Below are positions 17,478-27,315 of a stretch of 64,000 bases of DNA, piece after piece. The DNA comes from Pseudodesulfovibrio indicus (GTDB taxonomy: Bacteria; Desulfobacterota; Desulfovibrionia; Desulfovibrionales; Desulfovibrionaceae). Numbering within the stretch: the stretch's first letter is position 1; the number at the start of each line of letters is the position of its first letter. The position numbers and the translations under genes were made by a program. The stretch covers positions 434,001 to 498,000 of the forward strand of contig NZ_CP014206.1 in NCBI RefSeq assembly GCF_001563225.1, written 5' to 3'. The notes beneath the pieces are model-generated. The model was given only the letters and a program-made list of their open reading frames with translations. It was not told the DNA's origin and did no database searches.

Positions 17478-18380
17478 CTACTTCAGGATGTCCCGCAGGG
17501 CCTCGTCCAGGTGGGGGAAGCGGAAGGTGAAGCCGGCCTTGAGGAGCCGCTCGGGCAGGGCGAACTGCCCGCCGAGGAGCAGTTCGTCGGCCATGTCGCC
17601 GAACAGGAGCCGGAGGGCGAAGGGCGGCACGGGCGTCTTGTAGGGCCGGTTCAGGACGGTCCCCAGGATGTGGGCGAACTTGCGGAAGTTGACCGGCTGC
17701 GGCGCGGTCAGGTTGTAGGGGCCGCTGGTCTCCGGCTGTTCCATGAGAAACCGGATGGCCCGCGCCTGGTCGCGGAGGTGAATCCAGGACACGCCCTGGA
17801 GCCCGTTGCCGGGAGGGCCGCCGACAAAGAACCGGAAGGGAGTGAGGATGCGCGGCAGCGCGCCGCCGTGGCCCAGGACCATGCCCGTGCGGATGATGCA
17901 GCGCCGCACGCCCGCGTTCTCGAGCGGCGCGGACGACGCCTCCCATTGGCGGGTCACTTCGGCCAGGAAGCCGGTGCCGGACTCGGCGTATTCGTTGACC
18001 GGGGTGTTGCCGCACGGGCCGTAGTAGCCCACGGCAGAGCCCTGGATGAGCACGGCGGGGAGGGCGCTCGCCTTTTGCGCGGCCTGATTGATGCGCTCTC
18101 CGGCCCGGACGCGGCTCCGGAGGATGGCTTCCTTGCGCTTGCGGGTCCAGCGCCCTGCGGCGATATTGGCCCCGGCGAGGTTGACCACGGCGGTGTCCGG
18201 TCCGAGCAGATCGGGCCAGTCGCCGTTGTCCCAGGGCATGCCGATGACGCCGCCGCCGAACACGTCGGCGACCTTGCCCGGATTACGGGAAAGGACCACG
18301 ATATCCCAGCCGTTATCCTTGAGTTCCCTGGCCAGTTCCCTGCCTATGAAGCCGGTTCCTCCGGCGATGATAGCGCGCAC
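17478..18380 (-). CDS. TIGR01777-type NAD-dependent epimerase/dehydratase
   Basis: 300 residues of the atypical short-chain dehydrogenase family (YfcH/SDR39U1-like). The nucleotide-binding motif IIAGGTGFIG lies at residues 4-13, VVNLAGANI near 80 and GSAVGYYG near 125, and a C-terminal DUF1731-like region contains LLFGDMADELLLGGQ. Start is GTG at 18380 with AAGGA 8 nt upstream. Substrate unknown for the family. Repeat copy 2 lies directly beyond the stop. Confidence 0.88.
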   Translation of the reverse strand: MRAIIAGGTGFIGRELARELKDNGWDIVVLSRNPGKVADVFGGGVIGMPWDNGDWPDLLGPDTAVVNLAGANIAAGRWTRKRKEAILRSRVRAGERINQAAQKASALPAVLIQGSAVGYYGPCGNTPVNEYAESGTGFLAEVTRQWEASSAPLENAGVRRCIIRTGMVLGHGGALPRILTPFRFFVGGPPGNGLQGVSWIHLRDQARAIRFLMEQPETSGPYNLTAPQPVNFRKFAHILGTVLNRPYKTPVPPFALRLLFGDMADELLLGGQFALPERLLKAGFTFRFPHLDEALRDILK

Positions 18381-18493
18381 TCGTCGTATCCTTGGAATTT
18401 CTTTGCCGCAGGCGGAGGGCATGCGACGGCTCCAGTTTAGCACGCGCAGGCGCGCAATGCCACACGCGATTGCCTTTTTGCGGTCCTTGCGGA

Positions 18494-19489
18494 CTATTCC
18501 ACGTAGAGGATGGTCCCGCCCTCCCCGGCCAGGGTGGCGGGCAGGGTGATGTTCCACCGGTCCAGCTCGAAGCGGCTGAACAGGAACTGGCCTTCCTTGG
18601 GCGTGACCGGATAGATGGAGCCGGGCGCCTGTCCGGCCAGGATGTCCAGGACCAGGTCGGCGGCGGCCTCGCCCTGAGGCCCGCCGGAATTGACCAGACC
18701 GCCAACGGCCTTGCCCTTGCCCACCGTAAAGTCCCAGTAGGCGAAGACCGGCAAGGGCGAGTTGGCCGAAGTCCATCCCAGGACCTCGTCGCTTTCCACG
18801 TGGTTGCCCTCCCCGTCGGTCAGGGTGTGGTAAAGGCCCACGAAGATGGCGTCGAACCCCCGCTGCCGGGCGGACAGGACACGTTCCTTCCACTGGGCAA
18901 AGGTCTCGATCAGCTCCAGCTCGACGCCGGTGTTGCCGAGGATCATGCGCTTGTGCCCCCGGAAAACGGAGTCGAAGATGACCTCGGAGGTCGCGCTGGA
19001 ATCGAAGAGGATAAGGCAGTGCTTGAGCCTCGGCCCCATGATCTCGTTGAGAAAGAGGAGGGAGCGCTTGTACAGTGGCCGCTCCAGCACGCCGGTGGCC
19101 ATCTCCATCTCGCCCAGGTACTTGCGGGGGTTCTCGTTCACGCCGAGGAAGACCACCGGGATGTGGCGGTCCATGAGCGGCCTGCCGAGCAGCTTGACCG
19201 CGTTGTCGTCGGTCAGGACCACCACGTCGGGCGGGTCGGCGATGATCTCGGCCAGGAACCGGCCGGCCAATTCCGCATACTGCGCCGGGGTGGTGCGCTT
19301 GGTGTCCAGATAGCGGATGTCCAGGTCCGCCCGGCCCGCGAGACGCGCGCTCAGGGCGTCGTTGTGCGCCCGCACCCAAGGGTGCTCGGCGTGGTAGCTG
19401 TTGATGACCACGATCCGATAGTCTCCGGCCGCGACCGCGGCGGGGATGAGCAGGAGGAGGCACAACAAAGGCAACCACGGGATGCGCAC
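18494..19489 (-). CDS. ABC-type substrate-binding protein (PF04392-like)
   Basis: 331 residues. The N-terminal hydrophobic stretch LPLLCLLLLIPAAVAAG is a cleavable signal peptide, so the product is periplasmic. The body has the two-lobed binding-protein pattern: IVVINSYHAEHPW, VVVLTDDNAVKLLG and VVFLGVN in lobe 1, and VFAYWDFTVGKGKAVGGLV in lobe 2. Start is GTG at 19489 with AAGGA 7 nt upstream. No permease or ATPase gene is adjacent, so it may serve a sensor rather than a transporter. The neighbouring histidine-kinase gene runs the same way, 118 nt upstream. Confidence 0.75.
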   Translation of the reverse strand: MRIPWLPLLCLLLLIPAAVAAGDYRIVVINSYHAEHPWVRAHNDALSARLAGRADLDIRYLDTKRTTPAQYAELAGRFLAEIIADPPDVVVLTDDNAVKLLGRPLMDRHIPVVFLGVNENPRKYLGEMEMATGVLERPLYKRSLLFLNEIMGPRLKHCLILFDSSATSEVIFDSVFRGHKRMILGNTGVELELIETFAQWKERVLSARQRGFDAIFVGLYHTLTDGEGNHVESDEVLGWTSANSPLPVFAYWDFTVGKGKAVGGLVNSGGPQGEAAADLVLDILAGQAPGSIYPVTPKEGQFLFSRFELDRWNITLPATLAGEGGTILYVE

Positions 19490-19606
19490 GATGGGTCCTT
19501 GTCGGCTTCGTCCCCCCGTGGATTCGGGAGGACGCACCGCCAACAACTAACACAGCCTCCTGTAGCGAACAATGATTATATGATGCCTGACAGTCGGTTG
19601 CGTGGA

Positions 19607-21799
19607 TCAGGCGTCGTGCAGCTCGACGATGAAGACCGTTCCCTTGGGATGGTTGGAGGCCGCGCGGACCATGCCGCCATGGTCGGAGATGATGGACCGG
19701 ACGATGGTCAGCCCGAGGCCCGTGCCGCCCCGCTTCTTGGTGTAGTACGGCTCGAACATGCGCGAGGAGTCCTTGGGCAGGCCGGGGCCGTTGTCGGCCA
19801 CGGAGATGGTCACGGTGCCGGAATCGGTGTCGTGGGTGGCGGAGATCTGGACCTCGCCGCCGCGCATGCCCTTGAGCGCCTCGGCCGCGTTGGTCAGCAG
19901 GTTGATGAGCACCTTGCGGATGCCCTCGCGGTCAAAGGGGAACTCGCCGATGGGCGTGGAGAAGGAGAGGTCCCAGCGGATGTCCCGGTGGGTGTTGGCG
20001 AACATGGCGGTGACCTCTTCCAGCAGCGGGCCGAGCTGGTCGGGCCGGGGCTGCACCTCGGGCAGCTTGGCGTAGGCCGAGAACTCGGTGACCATGTTCT
20101 GGAGCCGCTCCACCTGCTTGACGATCAGGTCGGTGCACTCGTTGAAGGTGTCCTCGCCGATGCGCCCGCCGTACTTGCGCTGGAGCCGTTGGGCCGAGAG
20201 CTTGATGGGCGTGAGCGGGTTCTTGATCTCGTGGGCGATGCGCCGGGCCACCTCGCGCCAGGCCGCCAGCCGCTGGATCTTCTCCAGCTCGGTGATGTCC
20301 TCGAACACGGCCACGTGGCCCCCCACGCGCCCGCCCACGTTCTTGAGCGAGACCACGTTGACCAGGACCTTGATCAGCTTGCCGCGCACCGGCAGGTCGA
20401 GCTGGCGCTGCCAAACGCCGCCCGGCTTGGTGGAGAGCTGGGCCAGGGCCTCCTGGACCATGTCCGCGAAATCGCCGGACAGGAACTGGAACGGGACCTT
20501 GCCGATGAGGAATTCGCCGGGGATGCCGAGGATGTTCTCGGCCGCGGTGTTCACGGTGCCGATGCGCCCCTCGGAGTCCATGGAGATGACCCCGGAGGTG
20601 ATGTTGTTCAGCACGGCCTCGATGTACTGGCCGCGCCGCTCCAGCTCCTGGTTCTGCTGGGCCAGCCGCTCGTTGGCCTGGTGCACCGAATCCTGGCTCT
20701 GCTCCAGGTCCTCGGCCATGCGGTTGAAGGACTGGACCAGGAAGCCCAGCTCGTCGTCCGAACGGTCCTCCAGGCGCACGGACAGGTCGCCGCGCCCGAT
20801 GCGCTCGGTGCCTGCGGCCAACGCCTGGACCGGGGCGGACAGCTCCTTGGCCAGCCGGAACCCGAACCAGATGGCCCCCAGGATGATGAGCAGGGCCATG
20901 ACCCCGAGGGTCAGATATAAATTCATTTTCCACGGGTACTTGCGCGTCTTGAGCTTCTTGTACTCGTCCAGGCCGCGCACGATCTGGTCCAGCCGGTGCA
21001 GCAGCCCCTGGCCCACGGTCTCGCCGAGCACCAGATAGCCCGTGCGGCCCTCGTCCACCGGGGTCACGCCCAGCACCAGGTCCGAGCCGGGCTTGGGGAT
21101 GATCGTGGTCCAGGAGCGCGGGTCGGCGCGCAGGGACTGCCAGTCGATCTTCTCCTTGATCTCGGGCCACGCCTGGCTCCACTGGGCCGTGGCGTGGGTG
21201 TTCTGCTCGTTGCCTTCGGGGTTGATGACGCCCACCAGGCTCAGGTCGTATTCGTCGAACTTCTTGTTCAGGTAGTTGTCCATGCCCTTGCCGCCCCAGG
21301 CGAACTTGGACTCGATGATCTCCTTGATCATGACCGAGCCGCGCCGCTCCAGCCGGTCCTGGGCCGAGCCGTAGAAGGCGCGCCCCAGCTCCAGGGCCTG
21401 CTCCATGGACTCCTCCACCTGGCCCTTGAACCAGTAGTCCACCGAGGTCTGCACGAACTTCACCGAGACCAGGTAGATGAGCGCCGTGGGGATCAGGGAC
21501 AGGGAGATGAAGGCCAGGACCAGCCGCGTGCGCAGCTTGGAACCGAGCACCCTGCGGCGGCGCTCCAGGATCAGCCGGACCGCGTTGCGCGCCACGTAGA
21601 AGAGCATGGCCACCAGGAAGACCACGTTCAGGATGAGCAGGTTCAGGATGAGGTAGTAGTCGCCGCTCAGGTACTTCAGCTCGGCCCAGGTCAGCCCCGC
21701 GATGAGCACCACGAAGACCAGGGCCAGGATGTACTCCCGCCGATGCCGTCTTTCGTCCCTGCGGGTGGTGGAGCTTATGCGGATCGGATCGGGCGACAC
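19607..21799 (-). CDS. NtrY-like sensor histidine kinase
   Basis: 730 residues. Membrane segments lie near 24-44, 50-72, 94-114 and 305-325, with an extracytoplasmic region between the last two. Then come HAMP (about 325-378), PAS (about 395-500), the HisKA phosphoacceptor in RRIAHEIKNPLTPIKL and HATPase_c motifs NLLTNAAEAL, DNGPGLP and GTGLGL. Start is GTG at 21799, 12 nt after the DUF4390 gene, so the two are co-transcribed. NtrY-type kinases usually sit next to an NtrX-type sigma-54 regulator, but none is encoded here. Confidence 0.92.
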   Translation of the reverse strand: MSPDPIRISSTTRRDERRHRREYILALVFVVLIAGLTWAELKYLSGDYYLILNLLILNVVFLVAMLFYVARNAVRLILERRRRVLGSKLRTRLVLAFISLSLIPTALIYLVSVKFVQTSVDYWFKGQVEESMEQALELGRAFYGSAQDRLERRGSVMIKEIIESKFAWGGKGMDNYLNKKFDEYDLSLVGVINPEGNEQNTHATAQWSQAWPEIKEKIDWQSLRADPRSWTTIIPKPGSDLVLGVTPVDEGRTGYLVLGETVGQGLLHRLDQIVRGLDEYKKLKTRKYPWKMNLYLTLGVMALLIILGAIWFGFRLAKELSAPVQALAAGTERIGRGDLSVRLEDRSDDELGFLVQSFNRMAEDLEQSQDSVHQANERLAQQNQELERRGQYIEAVLNNITSGVISMDSEGRIGTVNTAAENILGIPGEFLIGKVPFQFLSGDFADMVQEALAQLSTKPGGVWQRQLDLPVRGKLIKVLVNVVSLKNVGGRVGGHVAVFEDITELEKIQRLAAWREVARRIAHEIKNPLTPIKLSAQRLQRKYGGRIGEDTFNECTDLIVKQVERLQNMVTEFSAYAKLPEVQPRPDQLGPLLEEVTAMFANTHRDIRWDLSFSTPIGEFPFDREGIRKVLINLLTNAAEALKGMRGGEVQISATHDTDSGTVTISVADNGPGLPKDSSRMFEPYYTKKRGGTGLGLTIVRSIISDHGGMVRAASNHPKGTVFIVELHDA

Positions 21800-21811
21800 G
21801 ACGAAAGCCCC

Positions 21812-22399
21812 CTAGAAGGTGAAGTCCAGCTGGAAGGTGTTGTTGGCCCCGGCGTCCCAGGACCAGAAATAGATGAACCGCATGACGCCCTCGGGCGCGT
21901 CCTCCTGGTTCATGGAGGTGGACAGCTTCAGGGAGTACTTTTTGCCGTGCTCCAGCTGGGACCACGCCCCGAGCGGGGTCTCGATGGAGCCCCATCCCTC
22001 GTCCAGGACCTTGCTCAGGTCCTCGTCGCGCAGGGTGGCCCGGCCGCCCGGCAGGGTCAGCACGAACTCCCGGGTCAGGGCGTCGAAGTTGATGCGGCTG
22101 ACGAACTCGCCTTCCGCGATCTCGCGGTCGAACCAGTAGTCGCTCGGCTCCACCAGCCGCACCGCGCATTTGAGCACCAGCACCGCGCCGTCCATGAGCT
22201 CGCCCTTGAGGATCGGCTTCTCCTCGACCACCACGCCGAACCGCGCCGTGACCCGCCCGTCCACGTTGGCCAGGGACGGCGGGGTCAGGCTCAGGCTCTG
22301 GGCCAGGGCCGGTCCGGCGGACGCGAGCAGGGCCAGGAAGAGTACGGCCAGCATGATCCCCGCAGGGAATTTGGCCCGGTTCCGGTGTTGAATGCGCAT
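21812..22399 (-). CDS. DUF4390 domain exported protein
   Basis: 195 residues with a signal peptide (about 1-34, ending GPALA). The rest is a beta-rich domain matching DUF4390, which in beta- and deltaproteobacteria commonly precedes an NtrY-like kinase gene. It may act as the periplasmic partner or ligand sensor of that kinase (inference from linkage). ATG at 22399 with AGGA just upstream; a longer reading to 22438 has no ribosome-binding site. Confidence 0.8.
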   Translation of the reverse strand: MRIQHRNRAKFPAGIMLAVLFLALLASAGPALAQSLSLTPPSLANVDGRVTARFGVVVEEKPILKGELMDGAVLVLKCAVRLVEPSDYWFDREIAEGEFVSRINFDALTREFVLTLPGGRATLRDEDLSKVLDEGWGSIETPLGAWSQLEHGKKYSLKLSTSMNQEDAPEGVMRFIYFWSWDAGANNTFQLDFTF

Positions 22400-22515
22400 T
22401 ATTCCTGAGGATGTAGCAGTACCCGATTTAAAGGACAAGAGCCGGGCCTTGTCTTTTCCCCGTCCGGCGCGTTAAGTCTTGATTCAATTCGGAACCGACC
22501 CCAAGGAGACTCCCC

Positions 22516-23400
22516 GTGAAAAAAGAACTGCTCCTCGCCATCGGAGACGACCGCGCCGCCTCCTACAACCTCCGTTTTCTCAAGGAAACGTTCGAGAACT
22601 TCTGCGACCTCGGCCTGACCCTCTTCTATGCCGCGCCGCGCTCCGCGCTCTGGGACCGCCAGGACGCCGGGCTGCCCCCGTCCGACGCCGCCCTGGAAGA
22701 GATGATCGCCCACAAGAAGAGCCGGGGCCAGAAGGCCCTGGACGACGCCCGGAAATGGATCGTCGACATCGCTGGCTGCGACGGCTCCAACGTGCGCACC
22801 AAGGTGGTCCACTCCAGGGTGGGGACCGCCCGCGAGCTCATCCAGGAAGCGCGGGAGGGCCTCTACGACGCCCTCATCCTCGGGCGCAAGGGGTTCACCT
22901 GGTTCGAGGAGATCTTCGAGAACTCCGTGTGCCACGAGCTGCTCTGGCAGGACATCGACTTTCCCATCTGGGTCTGCAAGCGGCCCTCGGAGACCAAGCG
23001 CCACGACGTGCTCCTCTGCCTGGACGGGTCCGACGCCTCCCTGCGCATGGTCGACCACGCCGGGTACATGCTCGCCGAGGAGACCCGCCACACCTTCACC
23101 CTGTTCCACGTGGCCCAGGACGGCTACGCCGCCAGCAACGCGGGGCCCCTGTTCCAGGCCGCGCTGGCCGTGCTCGCCGAGCACGGTATCGACGAGGAGC
23201 GCGTGGAGCTCAAGATCGTCAACGCCGGGAACCCGGTCAAGGCCATCCTCAAGGAGGCCCGCGACGGCAACTACTCCGCCGTGGGCGTGGGCAGGCGCGG
23301 CACCGGCTCCAAGACCCGCATGGAGAACCTCTTCCCCAGCACCGTGTCCGTCAACCTCCTGCGCCAGCTCCAGGAGACCGCGCTCTGGATCAGCAAATAG
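22516..23400 (+). CDS. Tandem UspA universal stress protein
   Basis: 294 residues in two UspA-type halves (about 1-155 and 157-294). The second starts DVLLCLDGSDAS, and the ATP-binding glycine motif appears as VGVGRRGTGSKTRMENLFPSTVS. The first half has a degenerate glycine loop (LILGRKGFTWFEE). Start is GTG at 22516 with AAGGAG 7 nt upstream. Cytoplasmic; role usually tied to stress or energy limitation. Monocistronic, ended by a bidirectional terminator. Confidence 0.88.
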   Translation: MKKELLLAIGDDRAASYNLRFLKETFENFCDLGLTLFYAAPRSALWDRQDAGLPPSDAALEEMIAHKKSRGQKALDDARKWIVDIAGCDGSNVRTKVVHSRVGTARELIQEAREGLYDALILGRKGFTWFEEIFENSVCHELLWQDIDFPIWVCKRPSETKRHDVLLCLDGSDASLRMVDHAGYMLAEETRHTFTLFHVAQDGYAASNAGPLFQAALAVLAEHGIDEERVELKIVNAGNPVKAILKEARDGNYSAVGVGRRGTGSKTRMENLFPSTVSVNLLRQLQETALWISK

Positions 23401-23430
23401 GCCGCCCGGCCAACCGCTGCGGTGGCCCAT

Positions 23431-23468
23431 GAAAAACCCCCGCCCGGCATGGCCGGACGGGGGTCTTT
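23431..23468. terminator. Bidirectional terminator between UspA and GGDEF genes
   Basis: A stem of ACCCCCGCCCGGC with its complement (one C-A mismatch) lies between AAAAA on the left and TCTTTT on the right. It therefore gives a U-tract on both strands and serves two convergent genes. Confidence 0.85.
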
Positions 23469-23488
23469 TCATCGACTTCGGAAACGCT

Positions 23489-24976
23489 CTACTGCACGGC
23501 GTTGCGGGTGGCGGCGTCGTGCCCGGAGACCACGACCATGTTCCGGCCGTTGTTCTTGGCCTGGTACAGCGCCTTGTCCGCCTTGATGACCAGGTCGTCG
23601 TCGGTGGTCAGGGAGGACCCCTCCACCGAGGCCACGCCGATGGAGGCGGTGATGGCGAAGTCCTTGCCGTCGAAGTGGAAGCTGCACCCCTCGATGGCCG
23701 TGCGCACGCGCTCGGCCAGCTTCCAGGCGGCCTCCTCCGAGGTGTGGGGCAGCAGGACCACGAACTCCTCGCCGCCGTAGCGGGCGCAGAGGTCGGTGGT
23801 GCGGAACACCGAGGTCAGGATCTCGCCGACCCGGCGCAGGACCATGTCCCCCGCCTTGTGCCCGTAGGTGTCGTTCACGGACTTGAAATGATCGAGGTCC
23901 ACCATGAGCAGGGAGAGGTCGTGGCGGTAGCGCGCGCGGCGCTTGATCTCGTAGACCAGCCGCTCGTCGAAGGACTGGCGGTTGTAGATGCGGGTCAGCC
24001 CGTCCCGGTCGGCGCGCAGCTTGACCTCCTTGAAGGTCATGGCGTTGCGCAGGGCCAGGCCCACGTGGTTCACGGCTGAGCGCAGGGTCTCTACCTGGTC
24101 CTTGCCGAGCCGGTAGCCGGGCTCGCAGAGCAGCACGAGACAGCCGAAGGTCTGGTGCCCGGCGGTCAGGGGCATGGTCACGAGCCGCCCCTCGTCCGGG
24201 GACAGGGAATATTCGGGCCGCCGCGCCGGGTCCGTGTAGCCGACCTGGAATCCGTTGACCGAGCCGGCGCCCATGTTGGCGGCCGCCCCCATGATCCGTT
24301 CGACCCAGGCGGATTCGACGGCCGGGGCCATCTTGCCGTTGAGCAGGATCTCCACGTCGGCGGCGTCCGCGCCGGAGTTCCAGAAGGCGGCGTGGAGCAT
24401 CTTCACGGGCAGCACGAGGCCCAGCGAGCTCTTGGCGTTGGCCAGGATGGTGGCGGCCTCCAGGGATTCGGTGGCCGAGGTCAGCAGCTTGTTCAGGAAC
24501 ATGAGCTGGTCGGTCTTGCGGGCCAGGAGCTCGCGCTCGAGCATGATTTCCTCGGTCATCCGGTAGATGTCGGAATAGAGGGACTTCACCTCGCGGGCGC
24601 GGAACATGACGTCCTGGACCTTGGGCCGGGTCAGGGGCGGGCGCACCACGGTCAGGAATCCCTCGGAAAGGACCCGGTCCATCTGCAATTCCTCGTCCCC
24701 GTCCTGGATCAGGATGCGCTGGGTGTCTTCCTGGCTGCGGTACTCGTCCCGCCGGTGCTCGGCCAGGGAGCTCCACACGGACCACGGAATCCAGGCCGCT
24801 GCGGGCTTCTCGTCCTGCGACAACTCCCTGGCCGCGGGATAGGCCCCGGCCGGAAAGTTGCGGATGTGAAAACCGGGGCCGACGCCCTGCTCGATCTGTT
24901 CCATGATCGAATCATCGAGGGCGAACCCCCACATGAGTTCGGGCCGCCTGCCGCGCTTCATGGTCTGTCTTGGCAT
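23489..24976 (-). CDS. Diguanylate cyclase (GGDEF) with GAF-like sensor domain
   Basis: 495 residues, soluble. The C-terminal GGDEF domain (about 335-485) has the intact active site RYGGEEF and, five residues before it, the RTTD product-inhibition site. It should therefore make cyclic di-GMP and be feedback inhibited. A GAF-like region spans about 170-325. The N-terminal 165 residues contain PWSVWSSLAEHRRDEY and match nothing I recognise. The ATG at 24976 is preceded by AAGGAGATTGGTGGAGAC. Divergent from the glycosyltransferase gene. Confidence 0.9.
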   Translation of the reverse strand: MPRQTMKRGRRPELMWGFALDDSIMEQIEQGVGPGFHIRNFPAGAYPAARELSQDEKPAAAWIPWSVWSSLAEHRRDEYRSQEDTQRILIQDGDEELQMDRVLSEGFLTVVRPPLTRPKVQDVMFRAREVKSLYSDIYRMTEEIMLERELLARKTDQLMFLNKLLTSATESLEAATILANAKSSLGLVLPVKMLHAAFWNSGADAADVEILLNGKMAPAVESAWVERIMGAAANMGAGSVNGFQVGYTDPARRPEYSLSPDEGRLVTMPLTAGHQTFGCLVLLCEPGYRLGKDQVETLRSAVNHVGLALRNAMTFKEVKLRADRDGLTRIYNRQSFDERLVYEIKRRARYRHDLSLLMVDLDHFKSVNDTYGHKAGDMVLRRVGEILTSVFRTTDLCARYGGEEFVVLLPHTSEEAAWKLAERVRTAIEGCSFHFDGKDFAITASIGVASVEGSSLTTDDDLVIKADKALYQAKNNGRNMVVVSGHDAATRNAVQ

Positions 24977-25225
24977 GTCTCCACCAATCTCCTTCAACAA
25001 CGTCAAAACTTTGGCGGGCATCCGGCCCGCATTGGAGATTGAGCAAGATCGGGGCCAAAGTGAGAACGAGTGCCGCCTGGAACGACGACCCCATCACAAC
25101 GGACCGATTTTACGATGGATTTTTGGCCCGCCCTGCGGCGGAGCGCCCGTGGACCGGGCAAAGTCTGCCGGTCGGGAAGCCGGCTGCCCATTGACAAACG
25201 GGGCGGGAACGGTTTTGACCATGAT

Positions 25226-26848
25226 ATGACCAGTGAAAAACGCATCTGGGGGACCCTGGACCCTTTCTACGAAGGCGGCCCGGTCCTGGGCCGGACCGTT
25301 GCCAACAGCCGGTTCCTGATCGAGCTGTTGCGGCGCGATCCCTTTGACGAGTATCATTTCTTCCTGCCCGGCAAGTGGGCCGCGGACCCGTTGCGCAAGC
25401 ACCTGGAGAAGACCGCGCCCGCCCTGCTGGAGCAGAACCGCGTGCGCCTCCTGCGCCGCAGCGACCTGGCCGGCATGCTCGGCCGGGTGTCCTATTACTG
25501 TTTCCATCTCTCGGACTGCATCACCTGCCAGCCCTTTGTCTCGCGCATGCGCAACCGGCTGAGCGCGGAGCTGTTCCCCGTCACCGGGCCTATCCACTCC
25601 CTGAGCTACGCCCACTTCACCCGGTCGTTCCTCCAGCACCTGTGGCCCGGGACCACCCGGCGCGACGCCATCGTCTGCACTTCCACGGCGGGCCGGCGGG
25701 CGGTGGAGGGATTCTTCGACCAGCTGCGCCGGGGGTTCGGGCTGGGCGAGGACACGCACCCCGCGCCGAGGCTTGCGCGCATCCCCCTGGGGGTCAACGT
25801 GACGGCCTACCGGCCGTGCGAGCGGTCCGGCGCCCTTCCGGTCAAGATCCTGGCCTTCGGGCGCATCTCCCACCATTCCAAGATGGACCTGGTGCCGCTG
25901 ATCCGCGCCCTGCACCGGCTGGTGCGGGACGGCATGGACCCCGCCTCGGTGGAGCTGATCCTGGCGGGTTGGGGAGACAAGGACAACCAGACCCTCGAGA
26001 CCCTGGAGAACCTGGCGGCCAACACCGGCATCCGGCTGACCACGGTGCTCCGGCCCAACGAACCCCGCAAGCACAAGCTCTTCAGCGAAGCGGACATCCT
26101 CGTGTCCGTGGCGGACAACCCCCAGGAGACCTTCGGAATCACCCTGGTGGAGGCCGGGGCGTTCGGGCTGCCCGTGGTGGCTTCGGACTACGACGGGTAC
26201 AAGGACATCGTGGTCCACGGCGAGACCGGCCTGCTGGTGCCGACCATCGGCCCGGCAACCACCCCGGAGATCGACCTGGAGGCCCCGCTGACCTTCGACT
26301 CCCACTACCACCTGCGGCTGGCCCAGGCCACGGCGGTGGAAATCCCCGCCCTGGCGGACGCCCTGGGGCGGCTGATCCGCGACCCCGAGCTGCGCCGGAC
26401 CATGGGCGCGGCGGCCCGCAGGCGGGTGGAGACGGAATTCTCCTGGCCCGGCATCATCGACGCCCATCTGGCCCTGTGGGAAGAATTGTGGCGGGAACCG
26501 GCGGACCCCGAGCCCCTGCGCGACGTCCCCCATCCCCTGGCCCCGGAGTACGGCGCGCTGTTCGGCCACTACACCAGCCGGGTCCTGGAGGACGGGACCC
26601 TGCTCAAGGCCGGGCGCACGGGCCAGGCCTTCTACCGGAACAAGGATTTTCCCAACCTGTACGAGGGGATCCGCTACGCCATCGACCTGGACGTCGTCCG
26701 CAAGCTGGTCTTTTTCGCGCGCAGCGCGGTTGACAGCGCCACCTTGATACGGAAAGTATCGTCCATTGCGCGCCACCTGAATAATACCGAAATCGAAAAT
26801 CATGTCCTGTGGGCGCTCAAGCAGGATATCCTGGAACGAACGGAGTAA
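25226..26848 (+). CDS. Family-4-type glycosyltransferase
   Basis: 540 residues. The GT-B donor-binding half shows KILAFGRISHHSKMDL (about 205-220), SVELILAGWGDKDNQT, and ADILVSVADNPQETFGITLVEAGAFG (EX7E motif, about 290-320). A C-terminal extension of about 85 residues after the GT fold (from SRVLEDGTLLKAG) is not part of the usual family. ATG at 25226 chosen because earlier in-frame sequence is non-coding in style; its ribosome-binding site is weak. Acceptor unknown. Confidence 0.85.
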   Translation: MTSEKRIWGTLDPFYEGGPVLGRTVANSRFLIELLRRDPFDEYHFFLPGKWAADPLRKHLEKTAPALLEQNRVRLLRRSDLAGMLGRVSYYCFHLSDCITCQPFVSRMRNRLSAELFPVTGPIHSLSYAHFTRSFLQHLWPGTTRRDAIVCTSTAGRRAVEGFFDQLRRGFGLGEDTHPAPRLARIPLGVNVTAYRPCERSGALPVKILAFGRISHHSKMDLVPLIRALHRLVRDGMDPASVELILAGWGDKDNQTLETLENLAANTGIRLTTVLRPNEPRKHKLFSEADILVSVADNPQETFGITLVEAGAFGLPVVASDYDGYKDIVVHGETGLLVPTIGPATTPEIDLEAPLTFDSHYHLRLAQATAVEIPALADALGRLIRDPELRRTMGAAARRRVETEFSWPGIIDAHLALWEELWREPADPEPLRDVPHPLAPEYGALFGHYTSRVLEDGTLLKAGRTGQAFYRNKDFPNLYEGIRYAIDLDVVRKLVFFARSAVDSATLIRKVSSIARHLNNTEIENHVLWALKQDILERTE

Positions 26849-26883
26849 TTCCCAACCCGACCAATCCGCCCGGAGGCGTCACG

Positions 26884-27315
26884 ATGAAAGCTCTCAGAGC
26901 AGCCCGCATGGAACGATGCATCGGCTGCCATTCCTGTTCACTGGCCTGCGCGAGGCAGGTCCACAAGGTGCTCTCCTGGAACAAGGCGGGCATCCGCATC
27001 TCCTCGGCGGGCGGATTGTCCACCGGGTTCGAGGCGCGGGTCTGCCTGGCCTGCCATCCGGCCCCCTGCGCCGAGGCCTGCCCCACCGGCTCCCTCTCCC
27101 AGCGCCGGGACGGCGGCGTGATGCAGAAGAAGAAGCTGTGCATCCGCTGCGGCAAATGCGCCGAGGCCTGCCCGGTGGACGCCATCTTCCTGGACCACCA
27201 GGTGAACCCCTACGTCTGCATCCACTGCGGCCAGTGCGTGGACTTCTGCCCCCACGACTGTCTGGAGCTGGTCGATCTGCCCGCCAGGGAACGGGAAGGA
27301 GGCAGCGATGATTAG
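26884..27315 (+). CDS. Polyferredoxin-type electron-transfer subunit for aldehyde oxidoreductase
   Basis: 143 residues carrying four clustered cysteine motifs: CIGCHSCSLAC, CLACHPAPCAEACP, CIRCGKCAEACP and CIHCGQCVDFCP. This pattern resembles HycB/AOR-associated ferredoxins binding up to four [4Fe-4S] clusters. GGAGGC precedes the ATG. The stop overlaps the AOR start by 8 nt, so it is most likely the redox partner of that enzyme. Confidence 0.9.
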   Translation: MKALRAARMERCIGCHSCSLACARQVHKVLSWNKAGIRISSAGGLSTGFEARVCLACHPAPCAEACPTGSLSQRRDGGVMQKKKLCIRCGKCAEACPVDAIFLDHQVNPYVCIHCGQCVDFCPHDCLELVDLPAREREGGSDD

